From: Roseobacter insulae
Lineage (GTDB): Bacteria > Pseudomonadota > Alphaproteobacteria > Rhodobacterales > Rhodobacteraceae
Assembly (NCBI RefSeq): GCF_019375555.1
Contig: NZ_JAHXDN010000002.1
Location: 186,001 to 250,000 of the forward strand
Length of the DNA: 64,000 nt
Direction of reading: 5' to 3'
Part shown: piece after piece, positions 27,445 through 36,593 of the stretch
How the letters are laid out: each line of letters starts with the position of its first letter
How positions within the stretch are numbered: position 1 is the stretch's first letter
Position numbers and translations under genes: made by a program
The notes under the pieces: generated by a model
Database searches by the model: none
Told to the model about the DNA's origin: nothing
The model's input: only the letters and a program-made list of their open reading frames with translations

Positions 27445-27920
27445 CGATCCGTCTGGCCACTGCGCAGGATGCCGCCGCCATCGCGTCGCTATGGAACGTG
27501 ATGATCCGCGACACGACGTCGACGTTCACGTCGGTTGAAAAGGCCGAAACGCAGATTGCTGACCTGATAAGGGAGCGGCGGGGAGCGCTGCTGATCGCGG
27601 AGAGGGACAGCCGCTTTGCCGGGTTCGTAACATTTGGACCCTTTCGGTCCGGCCCCGGATATGCGGCCACCGCGGAACATACGATTCTCGTGACTCCCAA
27701 GGCGCACGGCAAGGGGGTTGGGCGCGCGTTGATGACCGCGGCCGAGGATGCCGCGCGCGCCCGTCAAATCCACGTGATGATCGCGGGGATCAGCCATACC
27801 AACGATGCGGCCCAGAGCTTTCACGAAAAACTGGGTTACGTCGAAGTGGGACGCCTGCCGCAGGTAGGGCGCAAGGCTGACCAGTGGCTGGATCTGGTCC
27901 TGATGCAGAAAATCCTCTGA
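27441..27920 (+). CDS. GNAT-family N-acetyltransferase
   Basis: This 159-aa protein has the GNAT fold order: IRLATAQDAAAIASLW at the start, the central strand FAGFVTFGPFR, then the acetyl-CoA site VTPKAHGKGVGRALM (Q/R-x-x-G-x-G/A). It ends with the FHEKLGYVEVG motif. Phosphinothricin/aminoacyl-type acetyltransferases look like this, but the acceptor is not predictable. It is coupled to the VOC gene upstream. Confidence 0.88.
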   Translation: MTIRLATAQDAAAIASLWNVMIRDTTSTFTSVEKAETQIADLIRERRGALLIAERDSRFAGFVTFGPFRSGPGYAATAEHTILVTPKAHGKGVGRALMTAAEDAARARQIHVMIAGISHTNDAAQSFHEKLGYVEVGRLPQVGRKADQWLDLVLMQKIL

Positions 27921-27972
27921 CGCGTCGCTTCGTCACCTGACATGCCCGCGCGCAACCGATAAAGTCTGCACG

Positions 27973-28653
27973 ATGTCGATATGGTCACGCATTTCCGAAG
28001 CGCTTTCCGCGCTCACTGCCGGTGAAGGGCTGTCACAGCTGTTCGATCGCCTCCGCTCGCCGCCGGAAAGGTCTGTGGCCTTTGCCATCGCGGTGGTCGC
28101 ACTGGGGGCGAAAATGGCCAAGGCGGACGGGCAGGTGACACGCGATGAGGTTACCGCCTTTCGCGAGGTTTTTCATATCGCGGCAAAAGATGAGGCCGGG
28201 GCGGCCAAGGTTTTCAATCTGGCCCGGCAGGATGTCGCGGGATACGAGGAATATGCCCAGCGAATCAAATCGATGTTTTCCAACCAGCCAGACACCCTGC
28301 GCGACCTGTTGGAAGGGCTGTTTCACATCGCGATGGCGGATGGCTTCTATCATCCCAACGAAGACGCGTTTCTGGAGCGTGTGACGGAAATCTTCGATCT
28401 GCCCCAGGCGGAATTCAACCGGCTGCGCATGCGCTTCGCACCCGAGGCGCGGCAGGATCCATACACGGTGCTCGGGGTTGCACCGGATACCCCCTATGAT
28501 GAGATCCGCAAGGTCTGGCGCAGGCTGGTGCGCGAAAACCACCCTGATGCGATGATGGCCCGTGGGGTCCCGGAAGAAGCGATGCAGCTGGCGCAGAAGC
28601 GCATGTCGGACATCAATCGCGCATGGGACGAAATTGAACGTGCGCACGCCTGA
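27973..28653 (+). CDS. TerB/DnaJ-domain co-chaperone (DjlA-like)
   Basis: This 226-aa protein has an N-terminal TerB-like helical domain (about residues 30-145) and a C-terminal J domain starting DPYTVLGVAPDTP, with the HPD motif at residues 190-192. J domains stimulate DnaK ATPase, so this is a DnaK partner. Unlike E. coli DjlA it has no clear N-terminal membrane anchor. The stop codon shares a base with the ATG of the next gene (TGATG). Confidence 0.88.
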   Translation: MSIWSRISEALSALTAGEGLSQLFDRLRSPPERSVAFAIAVVALGAKMAKADGQVTRDEVTAFREVFHIAAKDEAGAAKVFNLARQDVAGYEEYAQRIKSMFSNQPDTLRDLLEGLFHIAMADGFYHPNEDAFLERVTEIFDLPQAEFNRLRMRFAPEARQDPYTVLGVAPDTPYDEIRKVWRRLVRENHPDAMMARGVPEEAMQLAQKRMSDINRAWDEIERAHA

Positions 28654-29657
28654 TGCGGCTGGCGACGTATAACATAGAATGGTTCACCAGCCTGTTCGAT
28701 CACGAAAGCCGACTGTTGTCGGATGGGGAGTGGTCATCGCGCTACAAGATCACACGGCGTGAACAGGCCGACGCACTGGGCTTGGTGTTTCACGCCCTCG
28801 ATGCTGATGCCGTGATGGTTGTCGAAGCGCCTGACGCCAGTGGCAAGCGAAACACCGTCGCCGCGCTGGAGGATTTTGCCGCGCACTTCGGTTTGCGCAC
28901 CCGCGCGGCGACAATGGGGTTCATGAATGACACCCAGCAGGAAATCGCCCTGCTCTATGATCCGGACGTGATGACCGCGACTCATGCGCCGCGGGCGGGG
29001 ACGACCCAGGTGCCGCGATTTGACGGCGTTTACGAGATTGATCTCGATATCGACGCAACCGAGGACCGGGTCACCTTTTCCAAGCCGCCGCTGGAGCTGG
29101 ACGTAGTCACAGCGGCCGGGTTCGCCTGCCACATCATAGGGGCACATCTGAAATCAAAGGCGCCTCACGGTGCCCGCAACCCGTCCCATGCCATGAAGCT
29201 TGCGATTGCCAACAGGCGCAAGCAGCTGGCCCAATCGATATGGCTGCGGGCGCGGATCGATCAGCACCTTGCCGAAGGAACGCCGCTGATCGTGATGGGA
29301 GACCTCAACGATGGCCCCGGATTGGACGAATTCGAGGGATTATTTGGTCGCTCCTCTGTGGAAATCGTGATGAACGGGGCAGCGGGCGATCTCTTTGATC
29401 CCCATGCGCGGCAGGCGCTGACCCGTCGCCTTGGGCCGGCACCGACCTCTGCACGGTTCTGGATCAGACCGGAAAAACGCTACCTCCAGGCCATGCTGGA
29501 TTACATCATGGTCACCCCGGACCTGAAGGATCGCGGTGCGTCATGGCGGATCTGGCACCCGACAGATGACCCGGACTGTTGGGGAAATGCGGCGTTGCGG
29601 GACGCCTTGCTGACCGCCTCGGATCACTTCCCCGTCACCGTTGACCTGGACATCTGA
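28653..29657 (+). CDS. Endonuclease/exonuclease/phosphatase (EEP) family protein
   Basis: This 334-aa protein starts RLATYNIEWF and contains VVEAPD, ahead of IIGAHLKSK, VMGDLNDGPG and a final ASDHFPVTVDLD. These supply the Asn, Glu, His and Asp metal and catalytic positions of the EEP (DNase I-like) superfamily. The substrate could be DNA, a phospholipid or another phosphodiester. It has no signal peptide. Translational coupling with the J-domain gene is likely because start and stop overlap. Confidence 0.85.
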   Translation: MRLATYNIEWFTSLFDHESRLLSDGEWSSRYKITRREQADALGLVFHALDADAVMVVEAPDASGKRNTVAALEDFAAHFGLRTRAATMGFMNDTQQEIALLYDPDVMTATHAPRAGTTQVPRFDGVYEIDLDIDATEDRVTFSKPPLELDVVTAAGFACHIIGAHLKSKAPHGARNPSHAMKLAIANRRKQLAQSIWLRARIDQHLAEGTPLIVMGDLNDGPGLDEFEGLFGRSSVEIVMNGAAGDLFDPHARQALTRRLGPAPTSARFWIRPEKRYLQAMLDYIMVTPDLKDRGASWRIWHPTDDPDCWGNAALRDALLTASDHFPVTVDLDI

Positions 29658-29694
29658 TCTCGAAGAATCGCGCGGGCTCACCTATATTGGGTCC

Positions 29695-30021
29695 ATGAAA
29701 CGCATATCCGCCGGTCTGATCACCTGTCTGTTCTGTGCCGCACCTGTTGCCGCGCAGGACAAAGACGCGCCGTCCATGATGGAGCGCGGCGCGCAACAGT
29801 TTCTGGAAGGCCTGTTGCTGGAGATGGAACCGGCGTTGGAGGGTATGCGCGGGTTCATTGACGAAATGGGCCCCGCATTGACTGACCTGATGGGAAAAAT
29901 CGACGACTGGTCGGTGTATGAAGCGCCGGAAATTCTGCCGAACGGTGACATCATCATTCGCCGCAAGCCGGATAAAGAGACAGAGCAGGTGCCCGAGGTT
30001 CAGCCTCAGATAGACCTCTGA
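29695..30021 (+). CDS. Exported hypothetical protein (108 aa)
   Basis: I placed the start at ATG 29695 (MKRISAGL); the frame runs back to 29641 over the preceding gene. A signal peptide ends near APVAAQ, so the protein is periplasmic. The mature part is amphipathic and rich in Met, Gly and Leu (MMERGAQQFLEGLLLEMEP), followed by an acidic tail rich in Pro and Glu. I know of no function. It converges on ppx at 30031. Confidence 0.75.
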   Translation: MKRISAGLITCLFCAAPVAAQDKDAPSMMERGAQQFLEGLLLEMEPALEGMRGFIDEMGPALTDLMGKIDDWSVYEAPEILPNGDIIIRRKPDKETEQVPEVQPQIDL

Positions 30022-30030
30022 TCCCCGGCC

Positions 30031-31599
30031 TCAGCGCACTTTTTTGATGGTGACTTCAGCCTCTAGAGAGGACGCCAGCGACATTAGCCGGGCCTCCGCC
30101 ACCTCGCCGAAAAGCGGTACCATGTCCGGGGTAAGGCGCAGGTGCAGTTCCCGTTTTTTCGGAAACCAGCGCAACGTTCCGCGTTCCGCGTCCTGCGTCA
30201 TCCACAGCATGGCGCCAAAGCGCATGGCCTTGCCCAGGATCTCGGCTTCCAGCTTAGTTTTGTCGTCAATCAGGTCGTACAGCTCTTCGAAACGGGTGCC
30301 GTTGCGTTTGTTCGAATAGCGGTGCAGCAGGGCAAGCCCCAGAAATACCCTTTCTGAATGCTTGAGCCCGCCGAGGTTGGCGCGTGTCGCATTGTCGAAA
30401 CAGGTTTCCGCGCGGTAATCGGGATGCGCCCGCCAGCTGACATCATGCAAAAGGCACGCCGCCTTGATCAGGCGCCGCCGCGCGATGGGCACGGATTTGA
30501 AGATCGGGTAGATGAAGGCGTAAAGCGATTTGCCAAACCCGGGCATGCGGGCGTCTTTCGCCTCTGCAAAGCGGCAGGATTCGATCAGGGGGTCGCGATC
30601 ACGCAGGCGCTGCGGCATCTGTTCGTAAAGCATGCCTTCGCGGATGCCGTAACTGGAAATGGCGATGTCTTTGGGTTTGAAGGTTTTGACCAGACGGCTC
30701 AGCACTTCGGTGGCCAGGGGCACAAGGCTCATCCGCGCCGACGAGATGCCACAGGCGCTGCGCAATTCGTCAATATCCGAATACTGGATGTATTTGACCG
30801 TCGCGCTGACGGAGCGGGCCGTCATGCGATACTCATGCAGCACATGCAGCGGGTAGCCGCGGCGATACATGTCAATCCGGGCGATGGCGCGCCAGGACCC
30901 ACCCACCAGGAACAGCCGGTCGCGCTGGGGGCCCATGACTTCCTGCAGATCGGCCATTGTCTGCTTGATATGCCCCTGCCGGCCTTTTTTGCCGCCCTTG
31001 ATCTCTCGCAACTTCAGCGGACCCAGCGAGGACGTGACCCGCCGCCCCACGCGCCCGCCCGATATCTCTGCCAGTTCCATGGATGACCCGCCGATGTCAC
31101 AGACAAGCCCGTATGAACCGGGCCACCCCAACAGCACACCCTGCGCGGACAGCCGCGCCTCTTCCTCGCCGTCAATGACCCAGATGCGCAGGCCGGTTTC
31201 CCGTTTCACCTCGGCGCAAAAGTCCGGGCCATCGCTGGCGTCGCGTACGGCAGCGGTTGCGACAACGGTCAACTCGGGCAGGCCCATTCCACGCGCAAGA
31301 TGCTGAAACCGGCGCAGGGCACTTAACGCCCTGACACGGCCCTCGGGGTTGAGCACGCCGCTGTCGGACAGCCCTGCTCCGAGCGCGCACATGATCTTTT
31401 CGTTGTAGAAATAGGCAGGAGACCGCGCGGCGCCGTCAAAAACCACGAGGCGAACGGAGTTCGATCCGACGTCCACGACCCCGACCCGGGAGAGGGCACG
31501 TGCGCTTGGGTCTTCGAAAAGGGGCCTGCCGAAGAAGCCCACATCCGGGTGGGCGACCTCCGCTTGGTTGAGGGCGGTGCGTTCGCTCAATTGGCTCAT
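30031..31599 (-). CDS. ppx: Exopolyphosphatase (Ppx/GppA family)
   Basis: This 522-aa enzyme of the ASKHA fold removes phosphate from polyphosphate (or pppGpp). The N-terminal phosphate loop VVDVGSNSVRLVVFD lies at about residues 38-52, and the second loop with catalytic Glu is DIGGSSMELAE; a C-terminal HD-like helical part contains LLHDVSWRAHPDYR. It follows ppk on the same strand, 94 bp downstream, so polyphosphate synthesis and breakdown are linked. Confidence 0.93.
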   Translation of the reverse strand: MSQLSERTALNQAEVAHPDVGFFGRPLFEDPSARALSRVGVVDVGSNSVRLVVFDGAARSPAYFYNEKIMCALGAGLSDSGVLNPEGRVRALSALRRFQHLARGMGLPELTVVATAAVRDASDGPDFCAEVKRETGLRIWVIDGEEEARLSAQGVLLGWPGSYGLVCDIGGSSMELAEISGGRVGRRVTSSLGPLKLREIKGGKKGRQGHIKQTMADLQEVMGPQRDRLFLVGGSWRAIARIDMYRRGYPLHVLHEYRMTARSVSATVKYIQYSDIDELRSACGISSARMSLVPLATEVLSRLVKTFKPKDIAISSYGIREGMLYEQMPQRLRDRDPLIESCRFAEAKDARMPGFGKSLYAFIYPIFKSVPIARRRLIKAACLLHDVSWRAHPDYRAETCFDNATRANLGGLKHSERVFLGLALLHRYSNKRNGTRFEELYDLIDDKTKLEAEILGKAMRFGAMLWMTQDAERGTLRWFPKKRELHLRLTPDMVPLFGEVAEARLMSLASSLEAEVTIKKVR

Positions 31600-31693
31600 G
31601 CAGACATCCGGACTATTGCCGCGACACCCTGTGAAATATTTACGTATGGGTCAATCCATGCGTGGGAAGAAATCCGCGGTTGCACGGGTGCCC

Positions 31694-33868
31694 TCAGTCT
31701 TCTGTGTGGGTGAGTTTCGGCACATCGGAAGCACCGGCGGAACCGCGCCCGGACAGCGACGGATTTTCCATGAAAAAACGATGACAATTAAAGGCGAAGG
31801 TGCCTTCCGGCAACGGCGGTCGCTCGAAGCCGCCGTCAGGACCCATGACCCAGCTTTGCGCCACGTCAGCGAGGTTGGCCGCCATGATCTGGCTGACAAT
31901 CTGGGCTTTGACAGTGGCGTTTTCAATTTCCACCAGGGTTTCCACGCGCCGGTTGAGGTTGCGCCCCATCCAGTCGGCGGAAGAGATGAAGACCCGCGCC
32001 TTCTTGTGCGGGAGCCCGAACCCGTTGCCGAAGCAGACGATGCGCGAGTGCTCCAGAAAGCGGCCGACAATGGATTTTACGCGGATGTTGTCGCTGAGGC
32101 CCTTGACCCCTGGGCGCAATCCGCAGATGCCTCGGATTACAAGGCTGATCTTGACGCCCGACTGGCTGGCGGCATAGAGCGCGTCGATGACTTCGCTGTC
32201 GATCAGCGAATTCATTTTCGCCCAGATTGCCGCCGGTTTTCCGGCGCGGGCGTGGTCCGCCTCCGCAGCGATCAGTTCCAGCAACCGCGGCTTCAGCGTC
32301 GTGGGAGAAATCGCCAGATTATCGAGGCTTTCGGGCTGGGCGTAGCCGGACAGGTAGTTAAAGACCTTGGTCGCATCGCGCCCCAACCGCTGATCACAGG
32401 TAAACAGCGACAGGTCCGTGTAAATGCGCGCGGTGATCGGGTGGTAGTTGCCGGTGCCGTAATGGGTGTAGGTCACCAGCTGGTTGCCCTCGCGGCGCAC
32501 CACGGTTGAGATCTTGGCGTGTGTTTTCAGGTCCAGAAACCCGTAGACGACGTGTGCGCCCGCGCGCTCCAACCTGCGTGACTGACGAATGTTGGCCGCC
32601 TCGTCAAAACGCGCTTTCAATTCCACGAGGGCGGTCACGGACTTCCCGTCTTCGGCGGCTTCACACAGCGCCTCGACAATCGAACTGTCGCGCGACGTCC
32701 GGTAAAGGGTCTGCTTGATCGCCACCACCTGGGGGTCCCGCGCGGCCTGCTGCAGGAAACGGACGACCATGTCGAAGGTCTCATAGGGATGATGCAACAG
32801 CATGTCCTTGGAGCGGATCGCGGCAAGCATGTCCCCGTCGTGGTCGGTCACACGTTCGGGGATTCGCGGTGTGAACATCGGCCACAGAAGGTCGGGGCGG
32901 CTGTCGAGCACCAGTTCCTTGAGATCGGCGGACCCGATCATCCCGTCGATTTCGATGACCTCCTCCTGGTCGACATCCAGCTCTTCCATGATCACGGCTT
33001 TGAGTTTCTCGGGTGCCCCTGATGAATGGGTCAGACGGACGACTTCTCCGCGCCTGCGCCGTTTCAGCGCAACCTCGAATTCGCGCACGAGGTCTTCGGC
33101 TTCCTCCTCGACTTCAAGATCACTGTCGCGCAGCACCCGGAACTCGAAATGCGCCGTCAGCTTGTAACCCGGAAACAGCCCCGAGATATTCAGCACCAGC
33201 AGCTCTTCCAGCGGCAGAAAGCGCGATTGCCCGTCTTCAGCAGGCAGGGCGATAAAGCGGTCGATCTGCGCGGGAATGGGCAGCAGCGCCTGCAGGGGCC
33301 GTTTGTCGGCCCTGCGTTCCAGCTGCAGCGCAAGCGCATACCCGGTGTTCGGAATGAACGGGAAGGGATGCGCGGGGTCGATCGCTAGCGGTGAGAGAAC
33401 CGCGAAAACCTGCGTCAGGAAGACGTCTTCGAGATATGCTTTATCCTTCTCCGTCAGATCTCCCCGCCGCAGGACGGAGATGTTTTCGGCCTCCATCTCT
33501 TTAAAGAGGGTCACCAGCACGCGTTGCTGGGTTTCCATCAGGCGGCGTGCGTTTTCGTCGATCAAAGCAAGCTGTTCGGCGGGGGTCAGCCCATCCGCCG
33601 CCGGGGTCGTGTTGCCAGCCTGAGCCAATTCCCTCAGGCCCGCCACGCGGACCGTGTAGAACTCGTCAAGGTTGGTCGCCGAGATCGACAGGAACCGCAG
33701 GCGTTCCAACAGCGGCACCCGGGGGTTTTCCGCTTCTTCCACCACGCGCCAGTTGAAACTCAGCCAGCTGAGCTCTCGGTTGAAGAAACGCGCGGACCCC
33801 TCCGTGTCGAGGTCGGGCATTTCTGTGGCGGGCGGAAACTCGGACGTCAGGAAATCGGCTTGGGTCAT
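31694..33868 (-). CDS. ppk: Polyphosphate kinase 1
   Basis: This 724-aa enzyme builds polyphosphate from ATP reversibly. The N-domain has FFNRELSWLSFNWRVVEEA, the middle carries LIRHPYETFDMVVRF-like sequence (HHPYETFDMV), and the catalytic region shows THYGTGNYHPITARIYTDLS, whose His is phosphorylated. The length is normal for Ppk1. It is followed by ppx and preceded after 40 bp by hdaA, all on the minus strand. Confidence 0.95.
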   Translation of the reverse strand: MTQADFLTSEFPPATEMPDLDTEGSARFFNRELSWLSFNWRVVEEAENPRVPLLERLRFLSISATNLDEFYTVRVAGLRELAQAGNTTPAADGLTPAEQLALIDENARRLMETQQRVLVTLFKEMEAENISVLRRGDLTEKDKAYLEDVFLTQVFAVLSPLAIDPAHPFPFIPNTGYALALQLERRADKRPLQALLPIPAQIDRFIALPAEDGQSRFLPLEELLVLNISGLFPGYKLTAHFEFRVLRDSDLEVEEEAEDLVREFEVALKRRRRGEVVRLTHSSGAPEKLKAVIMEELDVDQEEVIEIDGMIGSADLKELVLDSRPDLLWPMFTPRIPERVTDHDGDMLAAIRSKDMLLHHPYETFDMVVRFLQQAARDPQVVAIKQTLYRTSRDSSIVEALCEAAEDGKSVTALVELKARFDEAANIRQSRRLERAGAHVVYGFLDLKTHAKISTVVRREGNQLVTYTHYGTGNYHPITARIYTDLSLFTCDQRLGRDATKVFNYLSGYAQPESLDNLAISPTTLKPRLLELIAAEADHARAGKPAAIWAKMNSLIDSEVIDALYAASQSGVKISLVIRGICGLRPGVKGLSDNIRVKSIVGRFLEHSRIVCFGNGFGLPHKKARVFISSADWMGRNLNRRVETLVEIENATVKAQIVSQIMAANLADVAQSWVMGPDGGFERPPLPEGTFAFNCHRFFMENPSLSGRGSAGASDVPKLTHTED

Positions 33869-33908
33869 GCTGGCCTTGTGGCGTTGATGTGTAAACTATA
33901 TGTGACAA

Positions 33909-34583
33909 TTATCGCGTGTCAGCGGTGTCTTTGTCCAGCAAGCCAGAGGCAAGTATCCGTGATACAGGGCGTTTTTGCGCCAGCGAAGCCGCATCCAGCC
34001 GGGCTACCATGTCGCGTGCCGCGGCAAAGGAGCGGTCGATCCGGGCGACCAGATAAGGTATGAGGTCCGCTTTTGGCGTAAGCTGCCGGTCCGCGAAGAG
34101 CTTGGCCAGAACAGCCGCGAGAAGCGTGTCATCCGGCGTCTCCAGAGCCGCACTTCGGGCCGCGGCGATCCGACTGGCCAGATCGGGCAGGGTGATGCCC
34201 CAGCCGCGCACAGGCCCCCGACCGGTCATCAGCAGAGCATGGGCTTCGGCAAGGACGAGGTTGTGCAGGTGGAAAAGCGCCGTTTCCCTGGCTGTATCGC
34301 CCGCAATTTCCGGCACATCCTCCACCACGACAGGGCGGGCGGCAAGCGCCGGCACATTGGCTTCGGTCAGGTCGGTCGCCGCAACGATTGCCGCGCCCGA
34401 CCTCGCGGCCCAGACATGTGCGAGGTGGGTTTTGCCGGCTCCCTCGGGCCCGGTCAGCACAAGCTTGTCCACCTCAGGGGCCTCGATCATCGCGACCGCG
34501 ACGGCGTTGGAGGGGGCGACCAGAAAATCAGCGCGGCCCAGTGCCGGGACACTTGGCAGATCGAAACTCAACTGCTCAGACAT
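33909..34583 (-). CDS. hdaA: DnaA-like regulatory protein HdaA
   Basis: This ~224-aa protein resembles the AAA+ part of DnaA without the origin-binding domain. The start MSEQLSFDLP is the clamp-binding-type N-terminus of Hda proteins, and the Walker A loop follows (TGPEGAGKTHLAHVW). Alphaproteobacterial HdaA works with the beta clamp to switch off DnaA after initiation. I chose ATG 34583, one base after the stop of the preceding gene; the frame extends further but overlaps it. Confidence 0.88.
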   Translation of the reverse strand: MSEQLSFDLPSVPALGRADFLVAPSNAVAVAMIEAPEVDKLVLTGPEGAGKTHLAHVWAARSGAAIVAATDLTEANVPALAARPVVVEDVPEIAGDTARETALFHLHNLVLAEAHALLMTGRGPVRGWGITLPDLASRIAAARSAALETPDDTLLAAVLAKLFADRQLTPKADLIPYLVARIDRSFAAARDMVARLDAASLAQKRPVSRILASGLLDKDTADTR

Positions 34584-34584
34584 T

Positions 34585-35652
34585 TCAGCCCTCGTCGTGT
34601 CCGGAAAATCCGCGGTACAGCAGCGACTGTTTGTACTGGGCGACGCCAAAACGGGCGATCACACCAATGGCGGCGGCGAGGGGGACGGCCACGAGCATGC
34701 CGACAAAGCCAAACAGCGCGCCAAAGACCGACAGGGCAAAGATCAGCCAGACCGGGTGCAAGCCAACCGAACTGCCAACCAGCTTGGGTGTGAGTATATT
34801 GCCCTCCACCACCTGCCCAATGACAAACACGCCCGCGACCAGACCGATGGACACCCAATCGCCCCAGAACTGAAAGAGCGCTAGGCCGATGGCCAAAAGA
34901 CCGCCGATCAACGCGCCAAGATAGGGGATGAAGGTGACGAGCCCGGCCACGAAGCCCACCACGAGGCCGAATTGCAGGCCCACGAGCATCAGCGCGATGG
35001 CGTAATAGCTGCCGAGGATAAGGCAGACGGTGCCCATGCCCCGGATGAACGATGCCAGTGTCGCGTCGATTTCCTGCGCCAGTTCACGGATCGTGTCCGC
35101 GTGGTCGCGGGGCAGCAGCTCGTCGATGCGGGCCACCATGCGGTCCCAGTCCAGCAGAAGATAGACAGAAACCACCGGCACGACGACCAGCAAAACCACG
35201 ACGTTGAGCAGCGAGGCGACGGAGCTTAACGCGGTTTCAAGCACTTCGGCACCGCGGCTTTTCACGGTTTCACCCACGGAGTTGATCGATTGGCGCAGTG
35301 TCGAGCCTTCGTCAAGTAACGAGGGAAAGCGTTCTGTCAGGAAGCTCGTCACACTCTTGGCGTAGTCCGGCGCCACGTTGAAAAGCTGCAGCGCCTGGTT
35401 GGCCAGCGTCGGGATCACCAGCAGGGCCATCAGGACGAACACCAGTATGCCCGCAATGGTGATGATCCCGGTCGCCGCGATCCGGCTCAGGCCCATGCGT
35501 TCGAAGCGATCGGCAACAGGGTCCAGAAAATACGCGATCGCGCCGCCCAGAACGAAGGGTAGCAGCACATGCCCCAGAAACCACAAGACAATCAGGAAAA
35601 TCGCGGTGGCAATACTCCAGTAGGTCAGTTGCTTGTGAACGGGCAGGGCCAT
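34585..35652 (-). CDS. AI-2E family transporter (PerM type)
   Basis: This 355-aa inner-membrane protein has about eight hydrophobic segments and a large soluble loop between the third and fourth (about residues 85-150). The C-terminal block with FIPYLGALIGGLLAI is the conserved AI-2E region. The family includes the autoinducer-2 exporter TqsA and Na+/H+ antiporters, so the name does not prove AI-2 transport. Start ATG 35652, with GGAG upstream. hdaA begins one base after its stop. Confidence 0.88.
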   Translation of the reverse strand: MALPVHKQLTYWSIATAIFLIVLWFLGHVLLPFVLGGAIAYFLDPVADRFERMGLSRIAATGIITIAGILVFVLMALLVIPTLANQALQLFNVAPDYAKSVTSFLTERFPSLLDEGSTLRQSINSVGETVKSRGAEVLETALSSVASLLNVVVLLVVVPVVSVYLLLDWDRMVARIDELLPRDHADTIRELAQEIDATLASFIRGMGTVCLILGSYYAIALMLVGLQFGLVVGFVAGLVTFIPYLGALIGGLLAIGLALFQFWGDWVSIGLVAGVFVIGQVVEGNILTPKLVGSSVGLHPVWLIFALSVFGALFGFVGMLVAVPLAAAIGVIARFGVAQYKQSLLYRGFSGHDEG

Positions 35653-35773
35653 CAAATTCTCCGGAACGTCGTGTCAAAGTGACATCGCGCATGCGCGCCG
35701 GTCTTTCAAGTGAATTGAGGGATTCCATGCACAGATCGCGCCCGTTTGGGGGGGCGGAAGGTCAACAGACTGC

Positions 35774-35803
35774 AAAAAAAAGGCCCCGCTGATTGCGAGG
35801 CCT
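35774..35803 (-). terminator. Intrinsic terminator of the fasciclin gene
   Basis: Read on the minus strand, AGGCCTCGC-AATCA-GCGGGGCCT forms a 9-bp stem with one G·U pair, followed by seven T residues. It lies just past the stop at 35825. Confidence 0.9.
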
Positions 35804-35824
35804 CGTGGTGGTCTTTGGGGCGCC

Positions 35825-36340
35825 TTAGTGGCAGTCGGGGCGCGTGCCGGGCAGCAGCACCTTGTCGACGACATGGATCACGCCATTGTCGGCTTCGATG
35901 TTGGCGATGACCACGTTGGCGGTCTCTCCGGTGCCGTCAGCGATTGAGACGCCATTCGCGCCCTTGCTGATGCACAGACGTTCGGAGGCCAGCACGGGCT
36001 TGAAGTAGGTGGAGCCGTTGGGGATCATTTCCGCCGTCAGCTTGCGGTCATCCACGTGATAAAGCAGTACATCGGTCAACTGGCCCTTGTTTTCCGGCTT
36101 CAGCAGTGTCTCGACAGTACCTTCCGGCAGGGCAGCGAATGCATCGTTCACAGGGGCATAGACGGTGAAGGGGCCGGGGCCCTGCAGGGTTTCAACCAGA
36201 CCCGCAGCAGACACAGCCGCCACGAGAGTGGAAAAGCGTTCGTCACCGGACGCGATTTCAACGATGTCTGCGGCCTGTGCGGCGCTGCCGAAGGTAAGTG
36301 CCGTAGCTGTGATCGCGGCAATCTTGCGAAAAGTTGTCAT
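35825..36340 (-). CDS. Exported fasciclin (FAS1) domain protein
   Basis: This 171-aa protein has a signal peptide (about residues 1-23, ending AAQAAD) followed by one FAS1 domain: FSTLVAAVSAAGLVETLQG, then PFTVYAPVNDAFAALP (H1) and the ending NGVIHVVDKVLLP (H2). FAS1 domains mediate adhesion or protein contacts in the periplasm or at the surface. A palindrome GCGATG-GATCA-CATCGC lies about 65 bp upstream at 36406. Confidence 0.93.
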   Translation of the reverse strand: MTTFRKIAAITATALTFGSAAQAADIVEIASGDERFSTLVAAVSAAGLVETLQGPGPFTVYAPVNDAFAALPEGTVETLLKPENKGQLTDVLLYHVDDRKLTAEMIPNGSTYFKPVLASERLCISKGANGVSIADGTGETANVVIANIEADNGVIHVVDKVLLPGTRPDCH

Positions 36341-36405
36341 GTTTCATACCTTTGTTGTGTGCATCCATGCCTTTTGACATGTGCAGAAGGTACGGAGGGA
36401 CGCGG

Positions 36406-36422
36406 GCGATGGATCACATCGC
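36406..36422. promoter_or_regulatory. Palindrome upstream of the fasciclin gene
   Basis: GCGATG-GATCA-CATCGC is a 6-5-6 inverted repeat located 66 bp before the fasciclin start in a 250-bp gene-free stretch shared with divergent proS. It may be an operator; no regulator can be named. Confidence 0.3.
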
Positions 36423-36593
36423 TCGCGTTTCCGTGAACGCATGTCAGTTTTCTGAAACTCTGACCAAGCGACCTGCGGTGATGTCCATGGCAGCGGGAGC
36501 GGCGCCCAGGGCCGGCGCACAATGCCTGATTGCGGGCCGCAGCCGTTTGCCATAATCAGACAGCACGTGGATTTTTGACCAAAGGACCCTCCC

